NCBI GenBank assembly: GCA_024645045.1
Contig: JAHEGO010000002.1
Coordinates: 1 to 64,000, forward strand
DNA: 64,000 nt
Source of the DNA: Sphingobacteriaceae bacterium
GTDB taxonomy: Bacteria; Bacteroidota; Bacteroidia; Sphingobacteriales; Sphingobacteriaceae
Reading direction: 5' to 3'
Position numbers and translations under genes: made by a program. Shown in pieces: positions 1 to 7,552 of this stretch (position 1 is its first letter; every line of letters begins with the position of its first letter). Below the pieces are notes generated by a model that saw nothing but the letters and a program-made list of their open reading frames with translations, made no database searches and was not told where the DNA came from.

Positions 1-62
1 AGTTAAGCCCCACAGCGCCAATGGTACTGCAGTAAAATGTGGGAGAGTAGGTCGTCGCCAAA
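1..62 (+). rRNA. rrf: 5S ribosomal RNA, 3' end (partial)
   Basis: The first 60 bases match the conserved 3' half of bacterial 5S rRNA: the CCCCACAGCGCCAATGGTACTGC segment of loop D/E and the GGGAGAGTAGGTCGTCGCC 3' strand. The 5' part lies outside the window. The gene is followed within about 10 bases by an intrinsic terminator, so this is the end of an rRNA operon that would extend to the left. The exact 3' end is estimated. Confidence 0.9.
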
Positions 63-70
63 TTTTATTC

Positions 71-105
71 AAGCCCAGATCAGCAATGTTCTGGGCTTTT
101 TTTTT
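71..105 (+). terminator. Intrinsic terminator of the rRNA operon
   Basis: The stem AAGCCCAGA / TCTGGGCTT encloses a short loop (TCAGCAATGT) and is followed by a run of nine or more T. It lies just after the 5S rRNA and before the first protein gene. Confidence 0.9.
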
Positions 106-117
106 GAATTAAATTGA

Positions 118-125
118 TAAATTTG
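118..125 (+). promoter_or_regulatory. Bacteroidota -7 box TAAATTTG, 5 bases before a start codon
   Basis: TAAATTTG fits the Bacteroidota -7 consensus TAnnTTTG. No convincing -33 TTTG element is seen at the usual spacing. The ATG at 131 starts five bases after the box, so transcription would begin at or very near the start codon, giving a leaderless message. Confidence 0.45.
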
Positions 126-130
126 CAACC

Positions 131-571
131 ATGAATTGGTCAGAGATAAAACAACAAATATATTTCTACGATGGATCGTTAAGAGATGTAATAGTGCAAG
201 ACACAACTGCAAGTGATTGGGAGAAGTGGATTGATTTTGTAAATGAAAATTGCAAAGTAGATTGGTTAAATGGAAAGACAGTAAAAAACGAATCGAAAAT
301 CAAATTTGATATCGTTAATGAATTCTTTGAAGGCAATGAAGATTATAGTTCATCAGCAAATATTTTATTAGATAAAATATTGATGAATGTTCATTTCTTT
401 AAATCTACTGAAATTAAGTTTGACATTGATCCAAAAGATTTTCATACAATGGAACACCACGAAAAGTTTATCAACTTATTAGGTGCAATGGCAAAAGCAA
501 TTGGTAAACCAGTTTTAATTACTGGTGAGAATGAACCTGAAAGAATTTTAATTAAAATTTCCCAAGAATAA
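131..571 (+). CDS. Hypothetical protein, 146 aa
   Basis: I do not recognise this family with certainty. The protein is acidic and soluble, with no signal peptide, membrane segment or cysteine cluster. It contains a YDGSLRD motif near the N-terminus (about residues 13-19), of a kind seen in small uncharacterised Bacteroidota proteins, and a helical C-terminal half. It stands alone between the rRNA operon terminator and a tRNA gene on the other strand, with its own candidate promoter. An immunity-type role (single small protein inserted beside an rRNA operon) is possible, but nothing in the sequence shows it. The ATG at 131 is the natural start, just after a -7 box. Confidence 0.7.
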   Translation: MNWSEIKQQIYFYDGSLRDVIVQDTTASDWEKWIDFVNENCKVDWLNGKTVKNESKIKFDIVNEFFEGNEDYSSSANILLDKILMNVHFFKSTEIKFDIDPKDFHTMEHHEKFINLLGAMAKAIGKPVLITGENEPERILIKISQE

Positions 572-774
572 CAACAAAAAGAACAGTTAAATGGTCGCAA
601 ATAAGCCCATCTGACTGCTTTGATTAATCTAGTGTAGCATTGTAGATTATTTGGTAAGATGTTCGTGCTATAGCGCTTAATTTGGCTTTGTGATTATGTT
701 TGTTGTGAAGATTCTGTGTGTTTTAAGAAAGGTTAACTTTAACAATTTAGATAATAGCACATTTAAATAAAAAG

Positions 775-806
775 AAAAGCCCATAACAATTGTTATGGGC
801 TTTTTT
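775..806 (-). terminator. Intrinsic terminator after tRNA-Met
   Basis: AAAAGCCCATAACA pairs perfectly with TGTTATGGGCTTTT (14-bp arms, 4-base loop), flanked by T-runs on both strands. Read on the minus strand it lies directly after the tRNA 3' end. It could also stop plus-strand transcription from the gene at 131. The 200 bases between 572 and 774 hold no gene that I can see. Confidence 0.85.
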
Positions 807-808
807 AG

Positions 809-882
809 TAGCGGAGACGAGAGTTGAACTCGTGACCTCAGGGTTATGAATCCTGCGCTCTAACCAACTGAGCTACCCCGCC
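809..882 (-). tRNA. tRNA-Met (anticodon CAT)
   Basis: On the minus strand a full cloverleaf can be folded. The acceptor GGCGGGG pairs with CTCCGCT (including G-U pairs). The D arm is GCTC...GAGC, the anticodon loop is TTCATAA, and the T arm is ACGAG-TTCAACT-CTCGT. CCA is not encoded. The anticodon stem lacks the three G-C pairs typical of initiator tRNA, so this is an elongator tRNA-Met. A tRNA-Ile2 with lysidine-modified CAT cannot be excluded by eye. One A-C mismatch closes the anticodon loop. Confidence 0.92.
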
Positions 883-911
883 TTTTCTTATCTTATTTGG
901 ATAATGGTTTG

Positions 912-919
912 CAAATATA
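912..919 (-). promoter_or_regulatory. -7 box TATATTTG of tRNA-Met
   Basis: On the minus strand TATATTTG matches TAnnTTTG exactly, 29 bases upstream of the mature tRNA 5' end. No clear -33 TTTG is visible. Confidence 0.5.
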
Positions 920-982
920 GAAGATTTTGTTTTCCTTTAAAAAAAATGACAAAATAAATGCAGTATTTCTGCTAAAATAATA

Positions 983-1375
983 ATGAAGAAGAAAGATAAC
1001 CTCAAACAAAAAATTACAATGGAGTTCGGCATGCGCTCATCTCCTAAAATACTTTTTAGTTATTTAAGCTCACCAAATGGCCTAGCAGAGTGGTTTGCAG
1101 ACAATGTGATATTTAAAGATGGCTATTATTTGTTTATTTGGGACAACGAATCTATGCGTGCAAAAATGGTTGCGAATAGAGAAAATAAATTAGTGAGATT
1201 TAAGTGGGACGACGGTGATCCCAATTCTTTTTTAGAATTTGAGATTATTCAGGATGAATTAACTGGTGATGTTGCGCTTTGTGTCATTGATTTTGCTTTT
1301 GAATCAGAAATTGCAGACAAAAAAATGATTTGGCAAAACCAAATTCAAGATCTTACCCATGCTTTAGGTGCTTAA
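983..1375 (+). CDS. START-like (SRPBCC fold) domain protein
   Basis: A 130-residue cytoplasmic protein of the START/AHSA1-like fold known across Bacteroidota. Recognisable pieces are an N-terminal strand (KITMEFGMRSSPKILFSYLSS), the LAEWFADNV motif typical of AHSA1-like proteins around residues 34-42, and a C-terminal helix ending in the WQNQIQDLTHALG region. The fold usually binds a hydrophobic ligand, but no ligand is known for this subgroup. Its stop lies four bases before the ATG of the LptF/G-family permease, so the two are probably co-transcribed. The ATG at 983 begins with a typical basic MKKKDN stretch. Confidence 0.8.
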   Translation: MKKKDNLKQKITMEFGMRSSPKILFSYLSSPNGLAEWFADNVIFKDGYYLFIWDNESMRAKMVANRENKLVRFKWDDGDPNSFLEFEIIQDELTGDVALCVIDFAFESEIADKKMIWQNQIQDLTHALGA

Positions 1376-1379
1376 TAAA

Positions 1380-2819
1380 ATGATATTGCCAATAAAAAAA
1401 GTTCACAAGCTAATTATTGGTTCTTTTATAGGCCCTTTTGTAATGACATTCTTTATTGCATTATTCATTTTGTTAATGCAATTCTTATTTAAATACATCG
1501 ACGATTTAGTTGGAAAAGGTTTAGAGTGGTACGTGGTATTAGAATTAATCATGTATGCTTCTTCTACATTAGTACCAATGGCATTGCCTTTAGCCATACT
1601 ACTTTCATCTATCATGACCTTTGGTAACTTAGGGGAACACTACGAATTAGTTGCATTAAAATCTTCTGGTATTTCTTTGAGAAAAATAATGATGCCACTT
1701 GTTTATTGTGTTTTCTTGATAAGCATTGGTGCTTTTTATTTTTCTAATGTTGCCATGCCATATGCGAACCTCAAAATGGGTGCATTGATGTGGGATGTAA
1801 AAAACCAGAAACCTACATTGGCGCTTAAAGAAGGAATATTTTTTAATGGAATGGACGGGTATAGTATCAGAGTTGGAAAGAAAGAGAAAGATGGCCAAAC
1901 CCTTAAAAACATTGTTATTTACAACCATTCAAGCCAAAGTGGTAATATGAATGTAATGATGGCTGACAGTGGTCGAATGTTGAAGTCTGAAAACGAACGC
2001 TTTTTGATAATTGAATTATTTAATGGGATAAGCTATGAGGAATCCGGCACACCCAATACCAGCAATGATCGTAAGCAATTGTTACGAGTTAAATTCAAAC
2101 AACATGAAGTAAAGTTTGATTTGTCAACTTTTCAAATGAACCGTACGGATGAAAATTTATTTAAAGATCATTACACGATGTTAAATATTAAGCAGCTCAA
2201 GTATTATGAAGATTCACTTCAAAAGAAAGGGAAATCCGAAATAGCATATTACAATCAAAATTACAGAGCATATACTTTTATGGATAAAAAATTTGAAGTG
2301 GACTCGGCAGCAGCTCCCACTATCAAATTGATTAATTCAGATATTATTCAAAACTTCCCAAAAGCTACGCAGGCAGGCATTTTAGCCAGTGCATATGCTA
2401 CCATTAGAAACATAAAAAGTTATTCTGAAAGTACTGCAGAAGACCACGATAAACTGGCAGAAAAAATTCGCCGTCATGAGATTGAATACCATCGAAAGTT
2501 TACTTTATCGATTGCATGTTTGATCTTGTTTTTTATCGGTGCTCCTTTAGGAGCAATTATTAGAAAAGGAGGGCTAGGAATGCCGGTCGTGATTTCAATT
2601 TTCTTTTTTATCTTTTTTCATATTCTTTCTATAACTGGTGAAAAATTTGCCAGAAAAGGGGTGGTAGATGTTTGGTTTGGGATGTGGATGGCCTCAATTG
2701 TGCTGCTCCCTATTGCCATTTTATTGACAAGAATGGCTACTACCGATTCCGCAATTTTCAACATGGAAGCATATAGTAATTTCTTTAAGAAAATCTTCAA
2801 GCGGACTGTTTCAAAATAG
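1380..2819 (+). CDS. LptF/LptG (YjgP/YjgQ) family lipopolysaccharide export permease
   Basis: An inner-membrane permease expected to work with LptB to extract LPS from the inner membrane and pass it to the periplasmic bridge. About three transmembrane segments lie in the first 130 residues, including the conserved STLVPMALPLAILLSSIMTFG stretch. A large periplasmic beta-jellyroll-like region follows, then three C-terminal segments (about residues 370-450), which is the LptF/LptG layout. Bacteroidota often carry scattered single copies, so F or G cannot be assigned. I chose ATG 1380; a GTG at 1368 would add four residues and overlap the preceding stop. Confidence 0.88.
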   Translation: MILPIKKVHKLIIGSFIGPFVMTFFIALFILLMQFLFKYIDDLVGKGLEWYVVLELIMYASSTLVPMALPLAILLSSIMTFGNLGEHYELVALKSSGISLRKIMMPLVYCVFLISIGAFYFSNVAMPYANLKMGALMWDVKNQKPTLALKEGIFFNGMDGYSIRVGKKEKDGQTLKNIVIYNHSSQSGNMNVMMADSGRMLKSENERFLIIELFNGISYEESGTPNTSNDRKQLLRVKFKQHEVKFDLSTFQMNRTDENLFKDHYTMLNIKQLKYYEDSLQKKGKSEIAYYNQNYRAYTFMDKKFEVDSAAAPTIKLINSDIIQNFPKATQAGILASAYATIRNIKSYSESTAEDHDKLAEKIRRHEIEYHRKFTLSIACLILFFIGAPLGAIIRKGGLGMPVVISIFFFIFFHILSITGEKFARKGVVDVWFGMWMASIVLLPIAILLTRMATTDSAIFNMEAYSNFFKKIFKRTVSK

Positions 2820-2884
2820 AGCTGTAGCGTAATAAATTCGAAATAAAATCGTATTTTTAACTTTATTACAAGGATTTTAATAGC

Positions 2885-3970
2885 ATGGAAAGTATTGCCG
2901 GATTAGATATAAAAACAGATTGTCTTTTTTTTAAGGGAGATTTGCCTTGCGCACCTCATAAAAAAACAGGTGAACATTGTGCTTCTTGTGCTGCTTATCA
3001 AAAAATAAGCAAGCGAATTTTAATCATCAAATTAGGTGCAATTGGAGATGTTATTCGAACAACTCCTTTAATTCGAAGAATAAGAAAAGAATTTCCAAAT
3101 GCAAAAATTTCTTGGCTTACACATACCCCTGCAATTTTACCTGCTCAGGCAATAGACGAAATTTTAAAATACGATTTTACTTCTGTGCTCTATTTACAGC
3201 AAGTAAAATTTGACATCGTATATAATTTAGACAAAGATAAAGATGCTTGCGCACTTGTAAATACGATAAATGCTCCACATCGCTTTGGTTATTGTTTAAA
3301 AGATGGTGTTCCATTTCCAATGAATCAACTTGCTGAGCACAAATTCAGCACTGGTTTATTTGACGATGTAAGCAAGGCCAATCAAAAGTCATATGTGCAA
3401 GAGATTTTCGAATTAGCTGGTTGGAATTTTGAAGGGGAAGAATATTTATTTGACAACCATCAAGACAAAGGCTTCGTGTGGAATTTACCTGCGGAAAAAA
3501 AATTGATTGGATTAAATACCGGTTGTGGTGATCGTTGGACGACAAGACTCTGGCCTGAAACACATTGGGTTAAGCTGATACAGCTATTGCAGCAAGAAGG
3601 GTTTGAACCTGTGCTGTTAGGTGGAGAGCAAGAGCATGAAAAAAACTCAAAGCTTGCAAATTTAACAGGTGCTCACTATTCAGGTTTTCATTCCTTGCCT
3701 AAGTTTATCAATTTGATGTATCAAATGGATTTAATTGTTACACAAGTAACCATGGCAATGCACATTGCAGTTGCACTTCAAAAACAAATGGTTTTAATGA
3801 ATAATATATTCAATCCATTTGAATTTGAATTATACCAACGCGGACAAATCATTAGCCCTTCAAAACCTTGTGAATGTTATTTCCAGGGCACTTGTAAAAA
3901 TGGTCAATCCTGTATGACAGAATTATCCCCAGAATCGGTGCTGCATGCGATCATAGCGAACGTCAAATAA
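2885..3970 (+). CDS. Glycosyltransferase family 9 (heptosyltransferase-like) with cysteine motifs at both ends
   Basis: A GT9 (ADP-heptose:LPS heptosyltransferase-like) enzyme. The LGAIGDVIRTTPLIRRIR motif (about residues 50-67) is the family N-terminal signature. GLNTGCGDRWTTRLWP (about 210-225) and LIVTQVTMAMHIAVALQ (about 280-297) correspond to the sugar-nucleotide binding half. Unusually, an N-terminal segment has four cysteines (C13, C22, C32, C35, with H25 and H31), and the C-terminus has four more in CECYFQGTCKNGQSC. It is the first of three glycosyltransferase genes in a row (GT4 starts two bases after its stop) and probably acts in LPS or another surface glycan. The acceptor is unknown. 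Confidence 0.85.
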   Translation: MESIAGLDIKTDCLFFKGDLPCAPHKKTGEHCASCAAYQKISKRILIIKLGAIGDVIRTTPLIRRIRKEFPNAKISWLTHTPAILPAQAIDEILKYDFTSVLYLQQVKFDIVYNLDKDKDACALVNTINAPHRFGYCLKDGVPFPMNQLAEHKFSTGLFDDVSKANQKSYVQEIFELAGWNFEGEEYLFDNHQDKGFVWNLPAEKKLIGLNTGCGDRWTTRLWPETHWVKLIQLLQQEGFEPVLLGGEQEHEKNSKLANLTGAHYSGFHSLPKFINLMYQMDLIVTQVTMAMHIAVALQKQMVLMNNIFNPFEFELYQRGQIISPSKPCECYFQGTCKNGQSCMTELSPESVLHAIIANVK

Positions 3971-3971
3971 A

Positions 3972-5162
3972 TTGAAAGTTTTACAATTAACATATCGTGT
4001 GCCATTTCCACCAACAGATGGTGGTGCAATGGGTATTTATGCCATAACTAAAGGTTTAAAAGCAAATGGTGTAGATGTAGATTTGTTAGCAATCAACACT
4101 CCAAAACACGCACAACCTGCTGGCGCAATGGCTGATCTTGCCAATCAAATAGACGTATTTGTTGATACTAAAATTTCTCCAATAAAATTACTGATTAATG
4201 TTTTGTTTAAAAGCATGCCTTATAATATTGAAAGGTTTTATGACGATAAAGTATCTGCACAATTAGCATCTCTTTTAACTGCTAATCAATATGATTATAT
4301 TCATGTTGATGGTGCATTTGTAGCGGCTTATATCGCTACTATTCGCAAGCACAGCAATTGTCCGATTATTGTTCGAGCACATAATATAGAATATATTATT
4401 TGGGATAGATTGGCATTAAATGAAAGAAATCCTTTGAAAAAATGGTTTTACAATCATTTAGCTAAGCGCCTGAAAGCATTTGAAACAGCGTATTACAACA
4501 AGGCTGATGGAATTGCCGCAATTACAATTGAAGATAAAAACCGCCTATTACAAATGGGTTTAACTAAACCAATTGAAGTTATTCCGGCTGGTGTGATCCT
4601 AGATAAATATTTAGAAACCAATTATTATATAGAAAAACCCAATACCATTTTTAGTATCAGTGCATTAGATTGGGCACCAAACATAGAAGGTTTAAAGTGG
4701 TTCTTTGATAATGTTTGGGAGAAATTACACCAAAGAAACCCATTAGTTGAATTTCATATTGCAGGAAAATCAACGCCAGATTGGCTTTTAAACTTGCACA
4801 TGAAAAACGTTAAGGTACACGGATTTGTTTCAGATGCCATTGAATTTAAAAAGTCGCATCAAATTATGTTGGTGCCATTGCTTTCTGGAGGGGGAATGCG
4901 GGTGAAAATAATTGAGGGGATGGCTGCTAAAAAATGCATCATTAGTTCAAGCGTTGGTGCAGAAGGAATTCCATCTACCCATCAAAAAAATATTATTATT
5001 GCAAATACACCTGATGAATGGATTGTAGCAATTGAACAAGCAATAAACAATGAGCAGTTGCGTGAAAGTATAGGTCAGGCTGCGTTTGAGTTTGTTGGTA
5101 ATCATTTCGAGAACAAAGCAATTACTAAAAAATACATTGATTTTTATTTGGCTATAAAATAA
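3972..5162 (+). CDS. Glycosyltransferase family 4
   Basis: A cytoplasmic GT-B fold enzyme that transfers a sugar from a nucleotide-sugar donor to a growing glycan. The N-terminus MKVLQLTYRVPFPPTDGGA is typical of GT4 enzymes. The C-terminal donor site LLSGGGMRVKIIEGMAAKK (about residues 305-324) followed by VGAEGIPS is the family E-x7-E-type region. The start is a TTG at 3972, one base after the upstream stop; it fits the conserved N-terminus exactly, and no ATG fits. It sits between GT9 and GT2 genes with one- or zero-base gaps, so the three are one transcription unit. Confidence 0.87.
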   Translation: MKVLQLTYRVPFPPTDGGAMGIYAITKGLKANGVDVDLLAINTPKHAQPAGAMADLANQIDVFVDTKISPIKLLINVLFKSMPYNIERFYDDKVSAQLASLLTANQYDYIHVDGAFVAAYIATIRKHSNCPIIVRAHNIEYIIWDRLALNERNPLKKWFYNHLAKRLKAFETAYYNKADGIAAITIEDKNRLLQMGLTKPIEVIPAGVILDKYLETNYYIEKPNTIFSISALDWAPNIEGLKWFFDNVWEKLHQRNPLVEFHIAGKSTPDWLLNLHMKNVKVHGFVSDAIEFKKSHQIMLVPLLSGGGMRVKIIEGMAAKKCIISSSVGAEGIPSTHQKNIIIANTPDEWIVAIEQAINNEQLRESIGQAAFEFVGNHFENKAITKKYIDFYLAIK

Positions 5163-6335
5163 ATGGGAACCATCACATTTTTGTTTTATTTATGCATTGC
5201 TTTGTTATTTCATAGTTATGTGTTATTTCCTTTTATTTTATCTGTCGTTTCTATTAATAAAAAACAAAATCAAAATACTTATAAGTTGGGCGCTGATGAA
5301 CTTCCAACGGTTGCAATTCTAATCGCTGCGTATAACGAAGAAAGCGTAATTGAAGAAAAAATTAAGTCTATTTTTAATACGGAATATCCTGTCGATAAAA
5401 TTCAAGTTTACATAGGTGCAGATGCATGTACTGACCAAACAATTCAAATCATAGCGCGTTATACTGCAACACATGCAGTTCATTTGGTTGAATTTACGCA
5501 TAGAACAGGTAAAACAGATATCATCAATCAATTGGCTCGAATGGCAAGAGCAGAAGTTTTAATTTTAACAGATGCGAATGTGTTTTTTTTAAAACAAACA
5601 ATTTTTGAAATGGTCAAGCATTACCAAAATAATTCCATTGCATTGGTTGCAGGAAATATTGTCAATCCGGTGGTCAAAAGCGATGGTATTTCTTTTCAAG
5701 AAAAATCTTATTTGTCTAGAGAGAATAAGATTAAATACCAAGAGGGGATTTGTTGGGGAAGTATGATTGGCGCATTTGGAGGTTGTTACTCTTTAAGAGC
5801 TGAAAATTTTAAAGAAGTGCCAAAGCATTTCATTGTAGATGATTTTTATATATCGATGTCTGTTTTGCAACAAGGTAAATTGGCAATTACGGAATTAGCG
5901 GCTGTTTGCACAGAAGATGTTTCAAATAAAGAAATGGAAGAGTTTAGGAGAAAAGTAAGAATTGCAACTGGTAATTTTCAAAACTTATTTCATTTTGCAG
6001 CTTTACTTATCAACCCATTTAGCAGCGTTGGTTTCAGTTTTTGGTCGCATAAAGTTATCCGTTGGATAGGGCCATTTTTGTTATCATTCGCATTTATTAC
6101 ATGTGCATTTTTAAGTATTAAAAGTCAATTTTATACTAATTTATTGTTGTTTCAACTGTTATTGATGGCAACACCAATTTTCGATTGGCTACTTAAAAAC
6201 ATTGGCATACATTTTAAATTGCTTAGATTTGCATCACATTTTTATTTAATGAATTTGGCTTTGCTGAAGGGTTTTTATTTGTTTTCAAAAGGAATAGAAA
6301 CAAGTGTTTGGGAGCCAACCAAAAGAAATCAATAA
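5163..6335 (+). CDS. Glycosyltransferase family 2, membrane-anchored
   Basis: A processive-type GT2 enzyme. There is one N-terminal transmembrane helix (residues 1-28), then a GT-A catalytic domain with [21 protein letters not shown] (about 87-93), LTDANVFF (metal-binding DxD equivalent), [11 protein letters not shown] and [11 protein letters not shown] (catalytic base). [13 protein letters not shown] segment takes the place of the QxxRW motif. About three C-terminal helices follow (residues 290-375). The layout resembles cellulose or chitin synthase-like GT2 enzymes of about 390 aa, so it may extend a polysaccharide at the membrane. The ATG follows the upstream stop with no gap. Substrate unknown. 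Confidence 0.87.
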   Translation: MGTITFLFYLCIALLFHSYVLFPFILSVVSINKKQNQNTYKLGADELPTVAILIAAYNEESVIEEKIKSIFNTEYPVDKIQVYIGADACTDQTIQIIARYTATHAVHLVEFTHRTGKTDIINQLARMARAEVLILTDANVFFLKQTIFEMVKHYQNNSIALVAGNIVNPVVKSDGISFQEKSYLSRENKIKYQEGICWGSMIGAFGGCYSLRAENFKEVPKHFIVDDFYISMSVLQQGKLAITELAAVCTEDVSNKEMEEFRRKVRIATGNFQNLFHFAALLINPFSSVGFSFWSHKVIRWIGPFLLSFAFITCAFLSIKSQFYTNLLLFQLLLMATPIFDWLLKNIGIHFKLLRFASHFYLMNLALLKGFYLFSKGIETSVWEPTKRNQ

Positions 6336-6336
6336 T

Positions 6337-7548
6337 ATGAAATTTAATACCATAGAAGAAGCTATATTAGAAATTCAAGCAGGTAAATGCATTATTGTTG
6401 TTGACGATGAAGATCGCGAAAACGAAGGTGATTTTTTAACAGCTGCAAGGAATGCAAGTCCAGAAATGATTAATTTTATGGCAACGCATGGCAAAGGCTT
6501 AATTTGTATGCCTATGACGGAAAATCGTTGTAAGGAAATGAAATTAGACCTCATGGTTGGTAAAAATACGGCCTCACATGAAACTAATTTCACGGTTTCT
6601 ATAGATTTATTAGGAAATGGCTGCACAACTGGTATTTCTGCTTCAGATCGATCTAAAACTGTATTGGCATTAATTAATCCTGCTAGCAAACCAGAAGATT
6701 TTGGTAGACCCGGCCATATTTTTCCGTTGATGTCAAAAGACGGTGGTGTATTAAGAAGAGCAGGGCATACAGAAGCAGCCGTAGATTTATCTCGATTAGC
6801 AGGTTTCGAAGAAGCTGGATTAATTGTAGAAATTATCAGAGAAGATGGTGAAATGGCAAGGGTGCCAGATTTAGAAATCATCGCCAAAAAATTCGATTTA
6901 AAAATTATATGCATTAAAGATTTAATTGAGTACCGATTAAAACACGAGTCCTTAATTAAAAGAGAAGTAACCATTAATTTACCTACAGCATTTGGCGATT
7001 TTGAAATGGTTGCGTTTACGCAAATTGACACCGGTGAAAATCATTTAGCATTAATTAAAGGGGAGTGGGATAAAGACGAACCTATTTTAGTGAGAGTTCA
7101 TTCATCTTGCGTTACAGGTGATATTTTTGGATCATGTCGTTGCGACTGCGGGCCTCAATTACACAAAGCCATGGAAATGATTTCAGCTGCCGGAAAGGGA
7201 TGTATATTGTATATGAACCAAGAGGGCAGAGGGATTGGTTTAGTAAATAAATTGAAGGCTTATAATTTACAAGAAAAAGGTTACGATACTGTTGATGCAA
7301 ATATTCAATTAGGTTTCAAAATGGATCAGCGCGATTATGGTGTTGGTGCACAAATTTTGCGTGATTTAGGAATTGCAAAAATGAAGTTGATTTCTAATAA
7401 TCCAACTAAAAGAGCAGCAATTATAGGTTATGGTTTAGAGATTGTAGAAAACATTCCAATTGAAATTGCCAGTAATTCACACAACGAAGTATATTTAAAA
7501 ACCAAGCGAGATAAAATGGGTCATACTATTTTGAAAGATCAATCGTAA
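6337..7548 (+). CDS. ribBA: Bifunctional DHBP synthase / GTP cyclohydrolase II (RibBA)
   Basis: Two first-step enzymes of riboflavin synthesis in one 403-residue chain. The N-terminal half makes 3,4-dihydroxy-2-butanone 4-phosphate from ribulose 5-phosphate, shown by [12 protein letters not shown] (about 26-37) and the [10 protein letters not shown]...[10 protein letters not shown] region. The C-terminal half opens GTP, shown by the zinc site [18 protein letters not shown] (about 255-272) and [13 protein letters not shown] chose ATG 6337, where the conserved [10 protein letters not shown] begins. A GTG at 6304 in frame would run 11 codons into the GT2 gene and is unlikely. It ends four bases from the convergent tamB stop. 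Confidence 0.97.
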   Translation: MKFNTIEEAILEIQAGKCIIVVDDEDRENEGDFLTAARNASPEMINFMATHGKGLICMPMTENRCKEMKLDLMVGKNTASHETNFTVSIDLLGNGCTTGISASDRSKTVLALINPASKPEDFGRPGHIFPLMSKDGGVLRRAGHTEAAVDLSRLAGFEEAGLIVEIIREDGEMARVPDLEIIAKKFDLKIICIKDLIEYRLKHESLIKREVTINLPTAFGDFEMVAFTQIDTGENHLALIKGEWDKDEPILVRVHSSCVTGDIFGSCRCDCGPQLHKAMEMISAAGKGCILYMNQEGRGIGLVNKLKAYNLQEKGYDTVDANIQLGFKMDQRDYGVGAQILRDLGIAKMKLISNNPTKRAAIIGYGLEIVENIPIEIASNSHNEVYLKTKRDKMGHTILKDQS

Positions 7549-7552
7549 AATA

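Noticed and set aside
572-774. A possible small gene or RNA between the 146-aa gene and the tRNA terminator
   Set aside because: No open frame with a promoter box or start context, and no structure beyond the terminator, could be supported.
6375-7031. A 218-codon minus-strand open frame inside ribBA
   Set aside because: It lies wholly within an unmistakable ribBA gene; its translation has no recognisable domain and looks like the antisense of a conserved gene.
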